Assembly: GCA_002715465.1 (NCBI GenBank)
Contig: PAYY01000025.1
Span: forward strand, 6,659 to 42,246
Origin: Fidelibacterota bacterium
GTDB lineage: Bacteria; Marinisomatota; Marinisomatia; Marinisomatales; S15-B10
Reading direction: 5' to 3'
DNA: 35,588 nt
The notes under the pieces were generated by a model, which was not told the origin of the DNA, did not search any database, and saw nothing but the letters and a program-made list of their open reading frames with translations. Made by a program: the position numbers and the translations under genes. Numbering within the stretch: the first letter of the stretch is position 1; each line of letters begins with the position of its first letter. Shown here in pieces: positions 25,525 through 33,787 of this stretch.

Positions 25525-26721
25525 ATGAGTAAGTATGCAAAACGTTTAAAAAACCTTGGGACTGAGTCTGTTTTTCAAGTTGCTAGGCAGGCAAATGAAT
25601 GGTTGAGAGATGGGAATAGGGTTTTCCCTTTTCATCTTGGAGATTTTAATATTCCTACACCACTTCGTGTGGTAGAAGCAATGAATAAAGCTATTATTGA
25701 AGGAAAAACAGGATATTGTCAACCTTCTGGTATATCTGAATTAAGAATTGCTCTTGCTGAAGATGTTGGGAAACTCAGAAACTTAGATTATAATCTTGAA
25801 AATGTAATTATACAACCAGGCGGTAAGCCAACAATTGGAAAATTTATTTTGGCTGTTATGGAGCCTAAAGACGAAGTACTTTATCCTACTCCAGGATTTC
25901 CTATTTATGAATCTTTAATTGAATTCCACCAAGGAAAAGCTATTCCATATCCTTATATAGAAAGTGAAGATGGTTTCATTATCGATATTGATCGGTTGAA
26001 ATCTAGTATTACACCAAAAACAAGTATGTTGATTATTAATAATCAACATAATCCTACGGCTTCTGAAGCTTCTACAAATGAATTAGAAGAAATTGCTAAA
26101 ATTTGTATTGAGAATGATCTTTGGGTTCTATCTGATGAGGCATATTTCGAGACTCGATATGAAGGAGTATCTAGGTCTATTGCTTCTATTCCTGGTATGG
26201 CTCAGCGTACTGTAATATTATATACATTTTCAAAAAGATTTGCGACTACAGGTTGGAGAGTTGGTGCATCTATTGGTCCCGAAAAAGTTATGGAAATAAT
26301 CTCTCAATTAAATGTTAACGATGAATCATGTACTAATCATTTTGCACAATGGGCAATGCTTGAAGCACTGAAAGGTGGAGAAGAAATGTGTAAGCCAATA
26401 GTAGATAAGCTTCGACAAAGACGTGATTTAACCTGCAATCTATTAAATAATATCAATGGGGTTTCAGTGACTGTTCCTGACTCAACTTTCTATGTTTACC
26501 CTAATTTGACTGATATTGTATCTAGAAAAAGATTTAATACAGTAATAGACTTACAAGAAGATGTTTTGAAAAAAACTGGAGTTGCATTTTGTCCAAGAGA
26601 GTATTTTTGTAGACCTCTTCCATCTGAAAAACAACAGTATGGAAGGTTTGCATATGCGGGAATTAGTAAAGAGGAAATAAAGGAAGGACTTTACAAACTT
26701 AAAGATTACTGTGAAAACTAA
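25525..26721 (+). CDS. Class I/II PLP-dependent aminotransferase
   Basis: 398 residues. Fold type I aminotransferase pattern: GDFNIPTP (substrate-cap region), YCQPSGISELRIALAE, VIIQPGGKPTIGKFILAVMEPKDEVLYPTPGFPIYES, the PLP-ring motif NNQHNPTA, DLWVLSDEAYFE and the PLP lysine in YTFSKRFATTGWRVG; an RFAYAG stretch near the C-terminus holds the carboxylate-binding Arg. The usual NPxNPTG is NNQHNPTA here, with Gly replaced by Ala and Pro by Gln/Asn. Substrate cannot be told; aspartate, aromatic or alanine-type activity is possible. It lies four bases after ruvA and two before gcvT, so it may be co-transcribed with a one-carbon gene. Confidence 0.85.
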   Translation: MSKYAKRLKNLGTESVFQVARQANEWLRDGNRVFPFHLGDFNIPTPLRVVEAMNKAIIEGKTGYCQPSGISELRIALAEDVGKLRNLDYNLENVIIQPGGKPTIGKFILAVMEPKDEVLYPTPGFPIYESLIEFHQGKAIPYPYIESEDGFIIDIDRLKSSITPKTSMLIINNQHNPTASEASTNELEEIAKICIENDLWVLSDEAYFETRYEGVSRSIASIPGMAQRTVILYTFSKRFATTGWRVGASIGPEKVMEIISQLNVNDESCTNHFAQWAMLEALKGGEEMCKPIVDKLRQRRDLTCNLLNNINGVSVTVPDSTFYVYPNLTDIVSRKRFNTVIDLQEDVLKKTGVAFCPREYFCRPLPSEKQQYGRFAYAGISKEEIKEGLYKLKDYCEN

Positions 26722-26723
26722 CT

Positions 26724-27845
26724 ATGGAATTAGCTACTCAAAAAACAGCTCTTTATGATACTCATATATCTCTTGGCGCAAGGATTGTCAGTTTTTCTGG
26801 TTTTTTAATGCCATTACATTATTCTGGAATTATTGAGGAACATAATTCAGTTCGTAATTCAGTTGGTTTATTTGATCTTTCTCATATGGGTGAATTTTAT
26901 ATCAGTGGCAAAGATTCTTTTCCCTTTCTTCAAAGAATCACGACTAATGATCTTTCTAAGATTAACATTGGTCAGGCTCAATATTCAGCGTTTTGTAACA
27001 AATTAGGTGGTATAATTGATGACTTCCTTATTTATCGGTTTACAGATCATTTCCTTATCGTAGTTAATGCTTCAAATATTGTTAAAGATTTCATGTGGCT
27101 TAAAGAAAATGTTAATGTCAATGAAGATATTTCAATAGAAGACCAATCAAATACTTTTTCATTATTGTCTATTCAAGGCCCTCTATCATTGGATTTGCTT
27201 TTAAGTTTAGTTAAAAATTCTGAAGAAATTGAATCATTGCCTTATTATCACTATTGTCATACTAATATAGGTGGAGTAGATATCATCTGTTCTAGAACTG
27301 GTTATACAGGTGAACTTGGTTATGAATTATATATTAAAGGCTCAGGTGTTAAGAGTATTTGGAATATTATAATGGATAAAGGTGCTGATTTAAATATTCA
27401 AGCTATTGGCTTAGGTGCTAGAGATACGTTGCGTTTAGAAATGAAATATTGTCTTTATGGCAATGATATAAGTGAAAACAATAATCCATTGGAGGCTAGA
27501 TTAGGATGGATTACAAAATTTGGGAAAGGTGATTTTATAGGAAAAGAAAAGTTGATTCAATTTAAGTCCGAGGGTATAAAAAGAAAATTAATTGGATTTG
27601 AAATTTCTGGTAAAGGCATTGCTAGAAATGGTTATAAACTGATTAAGAATGGTACTGTTGTAGGGCATGTAACAAGTGGTTCATACTCTCCCTCATTGTT
27701 AACGTCAATTGGTATGGGGTATGTTAAATCAGATTATACAAAAATTGGTGAGAATTTAATAATAGATGCTAGAGGTCGTGAACTTCAAGCCACTATAGTT
27801 AACACACCTTTTTGGACTAAAGGTACTGCTTTGGACCAATTTTGA
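26724..27845 (+). CDS. gcvT: Glycine cleavage system aminomethyltransferase (T protein)
   Basis: 373 residues. It takes the aminomethyl group from the lipoylated H protein onto tetrahydrofolate, releasing ammonia. Motifs: PLHYSGIIEEHNSVRNSVGLFDLSHMGEF, QAQYSAFCNKLGGIIDDFLIYR with the conserved acidic residue of the folate site, SRTGYTGELGYELYI and GLGARDTLRLEMKYCLYGNDI, and a C-terminal barrel with IGMGYV. These separate it from sarcosine/dimethylglycine dehydrogenases and YgfZ. The other gcv genes (H, P) are not in the window. No glycine riboswitch can lie before it: only two bases separate it from the aminotransferase. Its stop overlaps the ftsK start (TTGA). Confidence 0.94.
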   Translation: MELATQKTALYDTHISLGARIVSFSGFLMPLHYSGIIEEHNSVRNSVGLFDLSHMGEFYISGKDSFPFLQRITTNDLSKINIGQAQYSAFCNKLGGIIDDFLIYRFTDHFLIVVNASNIVKDFMWLKENVNVNEDISIEDQSNTFSLLSIQGPLSLDLLLSLVKNSEEIESLPYYHYCHTNIGGVDIICSRTGYTGELGYELYIKGSGVKSIWNIIMDKGADLNIQAIGLGARDTLRLEMKYCLYGNDISENNNPLEARLGWITKFGKGDFIGKEKLIQFKSEGIKRKLIGFEISGKGIARNGYKLIKNGTVVGHVTSGSYSPSLLTSIGMGYVKSDYTKIGENLIIDARGRELQATIVNTPFWTKGTALDQF

Positions 27846-30223
27846 AAAAAGATATGGATAAAAAAAAAGAAATAATAGGTATTCTGTTAATCTTAGTGTC
27901 AATCTTTATGATGCTAAGTTTAATCACTTATAACTCATCAGAGGAGCCTACAATATCACCAAATATTGCTATCTCTAATAGGGCAGGGATAATTGGAGTT
28001 TATATCAGCTATTTTTTTAGAAAGCTAGGTATAGGTTATATATCTTTTATTATTCCTATTTTAGGTATTGTTTGGGGTTGGATACTATTTAGTAAGAAAA
28101 ACCAAAAATTTTTTCTAAAGATCACTCTGCATCTTGTTTTAACATTTTTTATTTTATCTATGTTTTTTGGACTTGCTGCAATTAACTCTATTATAAGCTA
28201 TGAGTCTTCTGGCTTATTTAGTGCTGTAATAGCAAGGCTACTAAATGATTTTATTGGAACCAGTGGAGCAATTATTTTTCTTTTTGCTTCCATATTTATA
28301 GTTATTCGTAGCTATTTTGATTTGAATTTTTATGACTCTATTATGAAAATTTTCTCAAAACTTTTTAGTAGAGTAGGTTGGATTAAAAAAGAACAAAATA
28401 TCGAAGTAAAAAAAAGAGAACATACGGAAAAATTGCTCGAAGGCTTAAAAAATAGAAGAGAATTAGAACATGTTGATATTCCTAATCCAATTCCTGCTTC
28501 CTCTTCCCCTCTAGACTTTGATAAAAATACGCATGAAGCAATAAAAGGTGAACGCTCTGATTCATTACCCAAAAATAAATTACAAGAGATATTACCAGAT
28601 AAAAAAGTTAATTCCACTTTAGATGATGGTAACTCTATTAATAAAACTGAAAAGAAAATAATAGAAGCTGATAAAAATTCTATAGAAGAATATAGAATAC
28701 AAGATGAGATAATAGAACAGGAAGTTAACTTTGATGAAACTGTTGAGGTAGTTCAAGAATCTTATCAACTACCTTCTGTTGACTATCTAGATCATCATGA
28801 AGAAATTTCTCCTAGTGCTTCTGATAGTGAGTTAGTAGAAAAGGCTCAATTTTTGACACAATCTCTTTCAACTTTTGGAGTTCAAGGTAAAGTTGTTAAT
28901 ATAGCTCCTGGACCAGTTATTACTCTATTTGAAGTAGAACCTGCGGAAGGTGTCCGAGTCAACAAATTTGTTCAACTTTCTGATGACTTAGCTAGAGTGA
29001 TGAAAGCTCCAAGAGTAAGAGTTATAGCTCCTATACCAGGAAAATCTTCTGTCGGTATAGAAATCCCTAATGAAAATCCTTCAGTAGTTTATATGCGTAG
29101 CGTCGTTAATTCAGAAAAATTTATTTCATCTAAATCAAACTTGGTGGTAGCCTTAGGAAAAACAACTAGTGGCGAAAACTTTATTATTGAACTTGATAAA
29201 TTGCCACATTTATTAATTGCTGGCACAACTGGATCAGGAAAATCAGTATGCATAAATACGATAATTTCTTCATTGCTTTATCGTTCCACTCCTGAGGAAG
29301 TAAGATTCATTCTAATTGATCCAAAAAAACTGGAAATGGCGTCATATAGGTCATTGGAAAAGCACCACCTAATTACATCTGAAGATATAGATGAATATGT
29401 TGTGACAACCCCAGAAAATGCTGTTCTAGCATTACGTGCAGCTGAAAAAGAGATGGGTCGTCGCTATGATGTTCTTGCTGATGCTGTTGTTAGAAATATC
29501 CAAGAGTTTAGAGAAAAAGCATCAAAGGATAACAATCTTGAAACAATGCCATACATTGTTGTAATTATTGATGAATTAGCTGATTTAATGCTTAGAGCAC
29601 CCAAAGAGGTAGAACAGTCAATAGCTCGTCTTGCCCAAATGGCCAGGGCAGTGGGAATCCATCTAGTTCTTGCTACTCAGAGACCTTCTGTAGATGTGAT
29701 TACAGGTGTCATAAAAGCAAACTTTCCAGCTCGAATTGCATTTCAAGTAGCAACTAAAATTGATTCTAGAACTATAATTGATATAAATGGTGCTGAAAAG
29801 CTTCTTGGTAAAGGTGATATGCTTTTTCTACCACCCGGTTCTTCTGATCCTACTCGATTGCATAATTCATTTGTCACATTAGATGAGATTACAAAAATAG
29901 TAGGTCATATAGAATCTCAACCAACGGCAGATGAAATTAAATTAGAAGGGAGTAAATCACAGATTGGCCCTGATGGTGAAATTAATGGGACAGGTATAGA
30001 TGATCAAGATGAACTTCTTAATGAAGCAATTCGTTTAATTGTTACTAATCAACAAGGCTCAATCTCACTTATACAGCGAAGATTTAGGGTCGGATATTCC
30101 AGAGCTGCTCGTCTTATAGATCAAATGGAACAAATTGGTATTGTTGGCCCATTTACCGGTAGCAAAGCTAGAGAAGTTCTAGTTGATGAATCTTATTTGC
30201 AAATTCTTGATGATAATTCTTAG
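27842..30223 (+). CDS. ftsK: DNA translocase FtsK/SpoIIIE
   Basis: 793 residues. An ATP-driven pump that moves chromosome ends through the division septum and activates XerCD. Four or so N-terminal membrane helices lie within about 10-160 (IIGILLILVSIFMMLSLITY first). A charged, low-complexity linker (about 180-320) follows, then the motor: Walker A IAGTTGSGKSVCINT near residue 460, VRFILIDPKKLEM, Walker B VVIIDELADLM, RLAQMARAVGIHLVLATQRPSVDVITG. The gamma winged-helix domain is at about 723-785 (QQGSISLIQRRFRVGYSRAARLIDQME), which reads KOPS-type polarity sequences. TTG 27842 overlaps the gcvT stop; an ATG at 27854 is the alternative start. Confidence 0.97.
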   Translation: MKKDMDKKKEIIGILLILVSIFMMLSLITYNSSEEPTISPNIAISNRAGIIGVYISYFFRKLGIGYISFIIPILGIVWGWILFSKKNQKFFLKITLHLVLTFFILSMFFGLAAINSIISYESSGLFSAVIARLLNDFIGTSGAIIFLFASIFIVIRSYFDLNFYDSIMKIFSKLFSRVGWIKKEQNIEVKKREHTEKLLEGLKNRRELEHVDIPNPIPASSSPLDFDKNTHEAIKGERSDSLPKNKLQEILPDKKVNSTLDDGNSINKTEKKIIEADKNSIEEYRIQDEIIEQEVNFDETVEVVQESYQLPSVDYLDHHEEISPSASDSELVEKAQFLTQSLSTFGVQGKVVNIAPGPVITLFEVEPAEGVRVNKFVQLSDDLARVMKAPRVRVIAPIPGKSSVGIEIPNENPSVVYMRSVVNSEKFISSKSNLVVALGKTTSGENFIIELDKLPHLLIAGTTGSGKSVCINTIISSLLYRSTPEEVRFILIDPKKLEMASYRSLEKHHLITSEDIDEYVVTTPENAVLALRAAEKEMGRRYDVLADAVVRNIQEFREKASKDNNLETMPYIVVIIDELADLMLRAPKEVEQSIARLAQMARAVGIHLVLATQRPSVDVITGVIKANFPARIAFQVATKIDSRTIIDINGAEKLLGKGDMLFLPPGSSDPTRLHNSFVTLDEITKIVGHIESQPTADEIKLEGSKSQIGPDGEINGTGIDDQDELLNEAIRLIVTNQQGSISLIQRRFRVGYSRAARLIDQMEQIGIVGPFTGSKAREVLVDESYLQILDDNS

Positions 30224-30236
30224 ATAAAAAAACTAT

Positions 30237-30842
30237 TTGAAGAAAAAAAATAAAATATTAGTTACCCTTTTTTCCATGTTTTCTATTTCTTTAGCTGAAT
30301 ATGATGAAGAAATCATATATGAAGTTTCATCAGCAGTTCTTAGCAAGGGTGGCCATGATTTTGAAGTAACTTGGTTCTATCGCCTTGATGAAGAATCATG
30401 GGAGGGAAAAGGAACTCTAAAGATTTATGGTAAAGATTATTTGAGCCTGGAATTACCATTTATGGAAGTATTAATTAAAAAATCAATTATGAGCATTAAA
30501 TATCCGGAAGAAGATCAGGTTTTAATTGATTATTTTAATCGTCGAGATTCTTCCAATATTTTTGCGGTTCTCTTGAGTGAGTTTGATGGTTTTATTGTTG
30601 AAGAAATATCAATGGAAAACAAAGAGATTTTCCTTACACTAATTCCTGAGGCATTAATTGGATTTGAGGTATTAAATATAACTGTCTCAGAAAAAAATTT
30701 TATACCCAAAAAAATTCATGCTATTTCTGGAGAAGAGATGGAGGTAAGTGTAAATATTCTTTCTTTTTCACCTCTATCGGATAGAGAAGCTTTAATTTCG
30801 AAAGAATTAGATGCTAATGAAATAATTGATCTAAGGCAGTAG
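30237..30842 (+). CDS. lolA: LolA-like outer-membrane lipoprotein carrier
   Basis: 201 residues. A signal peptide (about 1-20, ILVTLFSMFSISLA) is followed by a half-barrel pattern like LolA: the early strand GGHDFEVTWFYRLDEESWEGKGTLKIYGKDYLSLELP, repeated hydrophobic strands and a C-terminal stretch FIPKKIHAISGEEMEVSVNILSFSPL, where LolA members have 'P..i...d..G....y.f....'. LolA carries lipoproteins through the periplasm to the outer membrane. The position straight after ftsK is the same as in gamma-proteobacteria (ftsK-lolA) and supports the call, since the sequence itself is divergent. No LolB or LolCDE gene is in the window. Starts with TTG 13 bp after the ftsK stop. Confidence 0.75.
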   Translation: MKKKNKILVTLFSMFSISLAEYDEEIIYEVSSAVLSKGGHDFEVTWFYRLDEESWEGKGTLKIYGKDYLSLELPFMEVLIKKSIMSIKYPEEDQVLIDYFNRRDSSNIFAVLLSEFDGFIVEEISMENKEIFLTLIPEALIGFEVLNITVSEKNFIPKKIHAISGEEMEVSVNILSFSPLSDREALISKELDANEIIDLRQ

Positions 30843-30845
30843 CCA

Positions 30846-31823
30846 GTGAAGAAAATTTTCGTTGGGTTATTTTTTAGTATAGGAGGTCTTTATCTAGCTT
30901 TTGGTCAGATTGATTTCAAAAATCTTTCTTTAGTGTTTTCATCCGTTAGATGGTTACCTATAATTTTTGCTTCTTTAGCCATGGTTTTAAGCGTTTGGAT
31001 ACGAGCTTTGAGATGGAGGTTGATTTTATGTCCAATTAAACATTTAGATACCAATTCACTTTTTGAGGCTACAATGATTGGTTACTTTGGGAATTCGATT
31101 TTACCATTGAGATTGGGAGAATTCATGAGAGCGTACGCACTAAAAAGGAATTCTTTAAGTATCTCAGCCGCTTTTGGGACTATAGTTATTGAAAGAACAT
31201 TAGATATGATAGGTATAATGATTTTAATTATTCTGTTATTTTTTTCCTATGATATACCTTTTTGGCTTTTAAAAAGTGGTTTAGTTGTATCAATTTTTGT
31301 TGTTATTATTTCACTTTTCCTTTTTTGGATTACATTAAAACATGATCAATTTATAAAAAAGTTAATAGGATTCCAGTTCTTTCGAAGTGGAATTAGAAAA
31401 AAAATTTTAGATATGATACAATCATTAATGATTGGTTTAACTACTTTGCGTAAAGTAAAACAAATTAAGGTAATTGTATTTAATTCACTTCTTTTATGGG
31501 GGATTTATTGGCTGATTACTTTCTTATGTATATACGCTGTTGGAATTAAACTATCCTTTATTCAAGTTGGAATTCTCATGGTAGCAGTTACTATGATCAT
31601 TATTTTGCCAGCAGCGCCCGGCTTTATTGGAACATACCATGCTGGCGCTGTTTTAGTATTAGTTGAGGTTTTTGGAGTTTCTCAAACATCCGCACAAGCT
31701 TATGCTTTAATTAACCATGCTGTTGGATTTATACCTCTTATCGTAATTGGAGCTTTTTATTTCTTTCGAAGCTCTATGACTTTAGAAGATATTAAATCAA
31801 TTAAAATTAGCAGTAGCTCATGA
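30846..31823 (+). CDS. UPF0104/lysylphosphatidylglycerol synthase-TM family membrane protein
   Basis: 325 residues with about seven to eight hydrophobic helices spread through the whole length. The signature is MIGYFGNSILPLRLGEFMRAYAL (about 76-98) plus FGTIVIERTLDMIGIM and, late, IILPAAPGFIGTYHAGAVLVL, as in proteins of the LPG-synthase transmembrane domain family (UPF0104, YbhN/AglD-like). Members lacking the catalytic aminoacyl domain, as here, are thought to flip or move lipids, and some support glycosyl-lipid pathways. A role in envelope lipid handling fits its neighbours (lolA, HAD phosphatase, ddl) but is not shown. Starts with GTG and overlaps the next gene as ATGA. Confidence 0.85.
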   Translation: MKKIFVGLFFSIGGLYLAFGQIDFKNLSLVFSSVRWLPIIFASLAMVLSVWIRALRWRLILCPIKHLDTNSLFEATMIGYFGNSILPLRLGEFMRAYALKRNSLSISAAFGTIVIERTLDMIGIMILIILLFFSYDIPFWLLKSGLVVSIFVVIISLFLFWITLKHDQFIKKLIGFQFFRSGIRKKILDMIQSLMIGLTTLRKVKQIKVIVFNSLLLWGIYWLITFLCIYAVGIKLSFIQVGILMVAVTMIIILPAAPGFIGTYHAGAVLVLVEVFGVSQTSAQAYALINHAVGFIPLIVIGAFYFFRSSMTLEDIKSIKISSSS

Positions 31824-32377
31824 TTAAAGGTGCTATTTTTTTAGATCGAGATGGAACGCTTAACCCTGATCCGGGCTATATTAATTCTCCTGATATTTTC
31901 CATCTTTATACTGATACGATAATAGCTTTGAAACTTCTTTCAAAGACTAAATTACCACTAATATTAGTGACAAATCAGTCTGGAGTTGGACGTGGTTTGA
32001 TTAAAACTCGTTCCCTAGAAAAAATACATGATAAGCTTGACAATTTATTATTAAAACATGGAGTCGAATTAGCAGATAAATATTATTGTCCGCATTTACC
32101 TGATGATTTTTGTAAGTGTAGAAAGCCAGAAGTTGGAATGTTTAATCGATCTGCAAAAGATCACAAAATAAATTTAAAAGAATCATATTTAATTGGTGAC
32201 TCGAAGGCTGATATTATTGCTGCTTCAAGAATAGGTGCTAAGAAGATTTTAGTCAGAACTGGGAATGGTAGTATGGTTGAATCTGAAATGAATAAAATAG
32301 GTTTAACTCCTGACTTTATTGGTGAAAATATTACCGATTGTGCAAAATATGTGGTTCAGTTTGAGAGTGAAAAATGA
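31820..32377 (+). CDS. HAD-IIIA family phosphatase (GmhB/HisB-N type)
   Basis: 185 residues. The HAD catalytic pair Asp9/Asp11 is in FLDRDGTLN, Ser/Thr motif in VTNQSGVGRG, Lys/Asp motifs in KP...IGDSKADI. A zinc site is seen in YCPHLPDDFCKCRKP: Cys90, His92, Cys98, Cys100. This family contains D-glycero-D-manno-heptose-1,7-bisphosphate phosphatase (GmhB, lipopolysaccharide core heptose) and the histidinol-phosphatase half of HisB. The zinc loop spacing (five residues between His and the third ligand) matches what I recall for HisB-N, whereas E. coli GmhB has a much longer loop. The envelope neighbourhood argues for GmhB. The substrate is thus undecided. Overlaps ddl as ATGA. Confidence 0.85.
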   Translation: MIKGAIFLDRDGTLNPDPGYINSPDIFHLYTDTIIALKLLSKTKLPLILVTNQSGVGRGLIKTRSLEKIHDKLDNLLLKHGVELADKYYCPHLPDDFCKCRKPEVGMFNRSAKDHKINLKESYLIGDSKADIIAASRIGAKKILVRTGNGSMVESEMNKIGLTPDFIGENITDCAKYVVQFESEK

Positions 32378-33288
32378 GAGTTGCTGTGGTAATGGGAGGA
32401 AATTCCTCTGAGCGTTTAATTTCCATAAAAAGTGGTAATGCTGTTGTTCTTGCGCTTGAAAAAGAGAATATTGAAGTTTTTAGTTGCATTTATAAAGGAA
32501 ATATCAAGGACTATATTTCTAAGCTAAAAGCGTTTGATGTAGTTTTTCTAGCACTTCATGGAGGTGAAGGTGAAAATGGTAAAATTCAGGAAATATTAGA
32601 AAGAGAGAATATTGTTTATACAGGTTCTAAACCAAAGCCTTCTGCTTTAGCTATGGATAAATCTATGGCTAAAAAAATCATGGTTGAAAATAATATTCCT
32701 ACGCCAGCTTGGCGATTTTTTGAAGACGAAAAGATATTTAGAATGTGTAAAGATAAAAAAATTGAATTTGATTTCCCCTTTGTAGTTAAGCCTAATTCAG
32801 AAGGAAGTACGCTTGGACTAACAATTGTTAAATCTTCAAGAGAATTAGATGGGGCTGTAGATAAGGCAAGTTCATGTAATAATGGATTATTATTTGAAGA
32901 ATATATTCCAGGCCGGGAGCTTGCTATTGGGGTATTAGGTAATAAGACCCTTCCTTGTGTCGAAATAATTCCATCTCATGACCATTATGATTTTGATTGC
33001 AAATATCAAGAAGGTATGTCAAAATATATTTGTCCGGCTGAATTATCACAAGGCTTGGCAAATAAATTGGCCCAATCGGCATTGTCAGTACACGAAATTT
33101 TAGGCTGTTCGCATTACAGTCGAATTGATTTTAGACTTACTGAAAAAAATAGCTTTTTTTGTTTAGAGATCAATACTTTACCGGGTCTAACTCAAACAAG
33201 TCTTTTGCCTATGGCTGCTACTGCTATTGGTATAAACTTTAGTCAACTAATTAAAAAGCTCTGCAGAATGGCAATTGATGGAAAATAA
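32374..33288 (+). CDS. ddl: D-alanine--D-alanine ligase
   Basis: 304 residues. It makes the D-Ala-D-Ala dipeptide for peptidoglycan. ATP-grasp pattern in order: VAVVMGGNSSERLISIKSG (N-terminal D-Ala site), FLALHGGEGENGKIQ, GSKPKPSALAMDKSMAKKIM, FVVKPNSEGSTLGLT, LLFEEYIPGRELAIGVLG, HDHYDFDCKYQEGMSKYICPAEL, YSRIDFRL and LEINTLPGLTQTSLLPMAA (metal-binding Glu/Asn). The Tyr in the Lys-Tyr stretch and omega-loop region fits D-Ala-D-Ala rather than D-Ala-D-Lac type, a point held lightly. Usually a mur/fts cluster surrounds ddl; here it ends an envelope set instead. Its stop overlaps the next gene by 11 bp. Confidence 0.95.
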   Translation: MRVAVVMGGNSSERLISIKSGNAVVLALEKENIEVFSCIYKGNIKDYISKLKAFDVVFLALHGGEGENGKIQEILERENIVYTGSKPKPSALAMDKSMAKKIMVENNIPTPAWRFFEDEKIFRMCKDKKIEFDFPFVVKPNSEGSTLGLTIVKSSRELDGAVDKASSCNNGLLFEEYIPGRELAIGVLGNKTLPCVEIIPSHDHYDFDCKYQEGMSKYICPAELSQGLANKLAQSALSVHEILGCSHYSRIDFRLTEKNSFFCLEINTLPGLTQTSLLPMAATAIGINFSQLIKKLCRMAIDGK

Positions 33289-33787
33289 TGAAATTAAATC
33301 TCATTGGATAGCGATTTATACTAAGCCAAGACATGAGAAAAAGGCAGAAGCCGAGCTAAAAAAGAAGGGTATAGCATCATATTTGCCTCTTGTAAAAAGA
33401 CAACGATTTTGGAAAGATAGAAAGAAATGGGTTTGGATGCCTCTTTTTCGCAGTTACCTTTTTGTCCATGTTCCTTTAAATGAGACTATTTTTGTTCTTC
33501 AAACGCATGGTGTTCATCATATTGTTAAAATGGGAGGTGATATAGCAATTGTGCCAAACGACCAGGTGGACTCAGTTAAGAGAATGTTAGAAGGAGGATA
33601 TGTTCCTGATGCTCATGACTATTTTGATATTGGAGATGAAGTAGAAATTGGTTCGGGTCCTTTATTAGGGTTGAAAGGAGTCCTTTCTCGAAGGGAGGGC
33701 GAATCAAGGTTTGTTGTTAGAATTGATGGTATTCAGCAGGCAATTTCTGTTCACATAGATGCTGATATGTTAAAACCAATTAAATGA
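33278..33787 (+). CDS. UpxY/NusG-like transcription antiterminator
   Basis: 169 residues from ATG 33278 (TTG 33275 directly before it is also possible). The NGN domain reads HWIAIYTKPRHEKKAEAELKKKGIASYLPLVKR, then WKDRKKWVWMPLFRSYLFVHV, HGVHHIVKMGGDIAIVPNDQVDSVKRML; the KOW domain begins DIGDEVEIGSGPLLGLKGVLSRREGESRFVVRI. This is closest to UpxY-type NusG paralogues of Bacteroidota, which drive one capsule or exopolysaccharide operon each, rather than general NusG, which sits by secE-rplK. Here it lies between ddl and cysS with no glycosyltransferase genes visible downstream. Its target is unknown. Stop overlaps cysS as ATGA. Confidence 0.85.
   Translation: MENNEIKSHWIAIYTKPRHEKKAEAELKKKGIASYLPLVKRQRFWKDRKKWVWMPLFRSYLFVHVPLNETIFVLQTHGVHHIVKMGGDIAIVPNDQVDSVKRMLEGGYVPDAHDYFDIGDEVEIGSGPLLGLKGVLSRREGESRFVVRIDGIQQAISVHIDADMLKPIK

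Noticed and set aside
26722..26723. Glycine riboswitch before gcvT
   Set aside because: Only two bases separate gcvT from the gene before it; no room for the aptamer.
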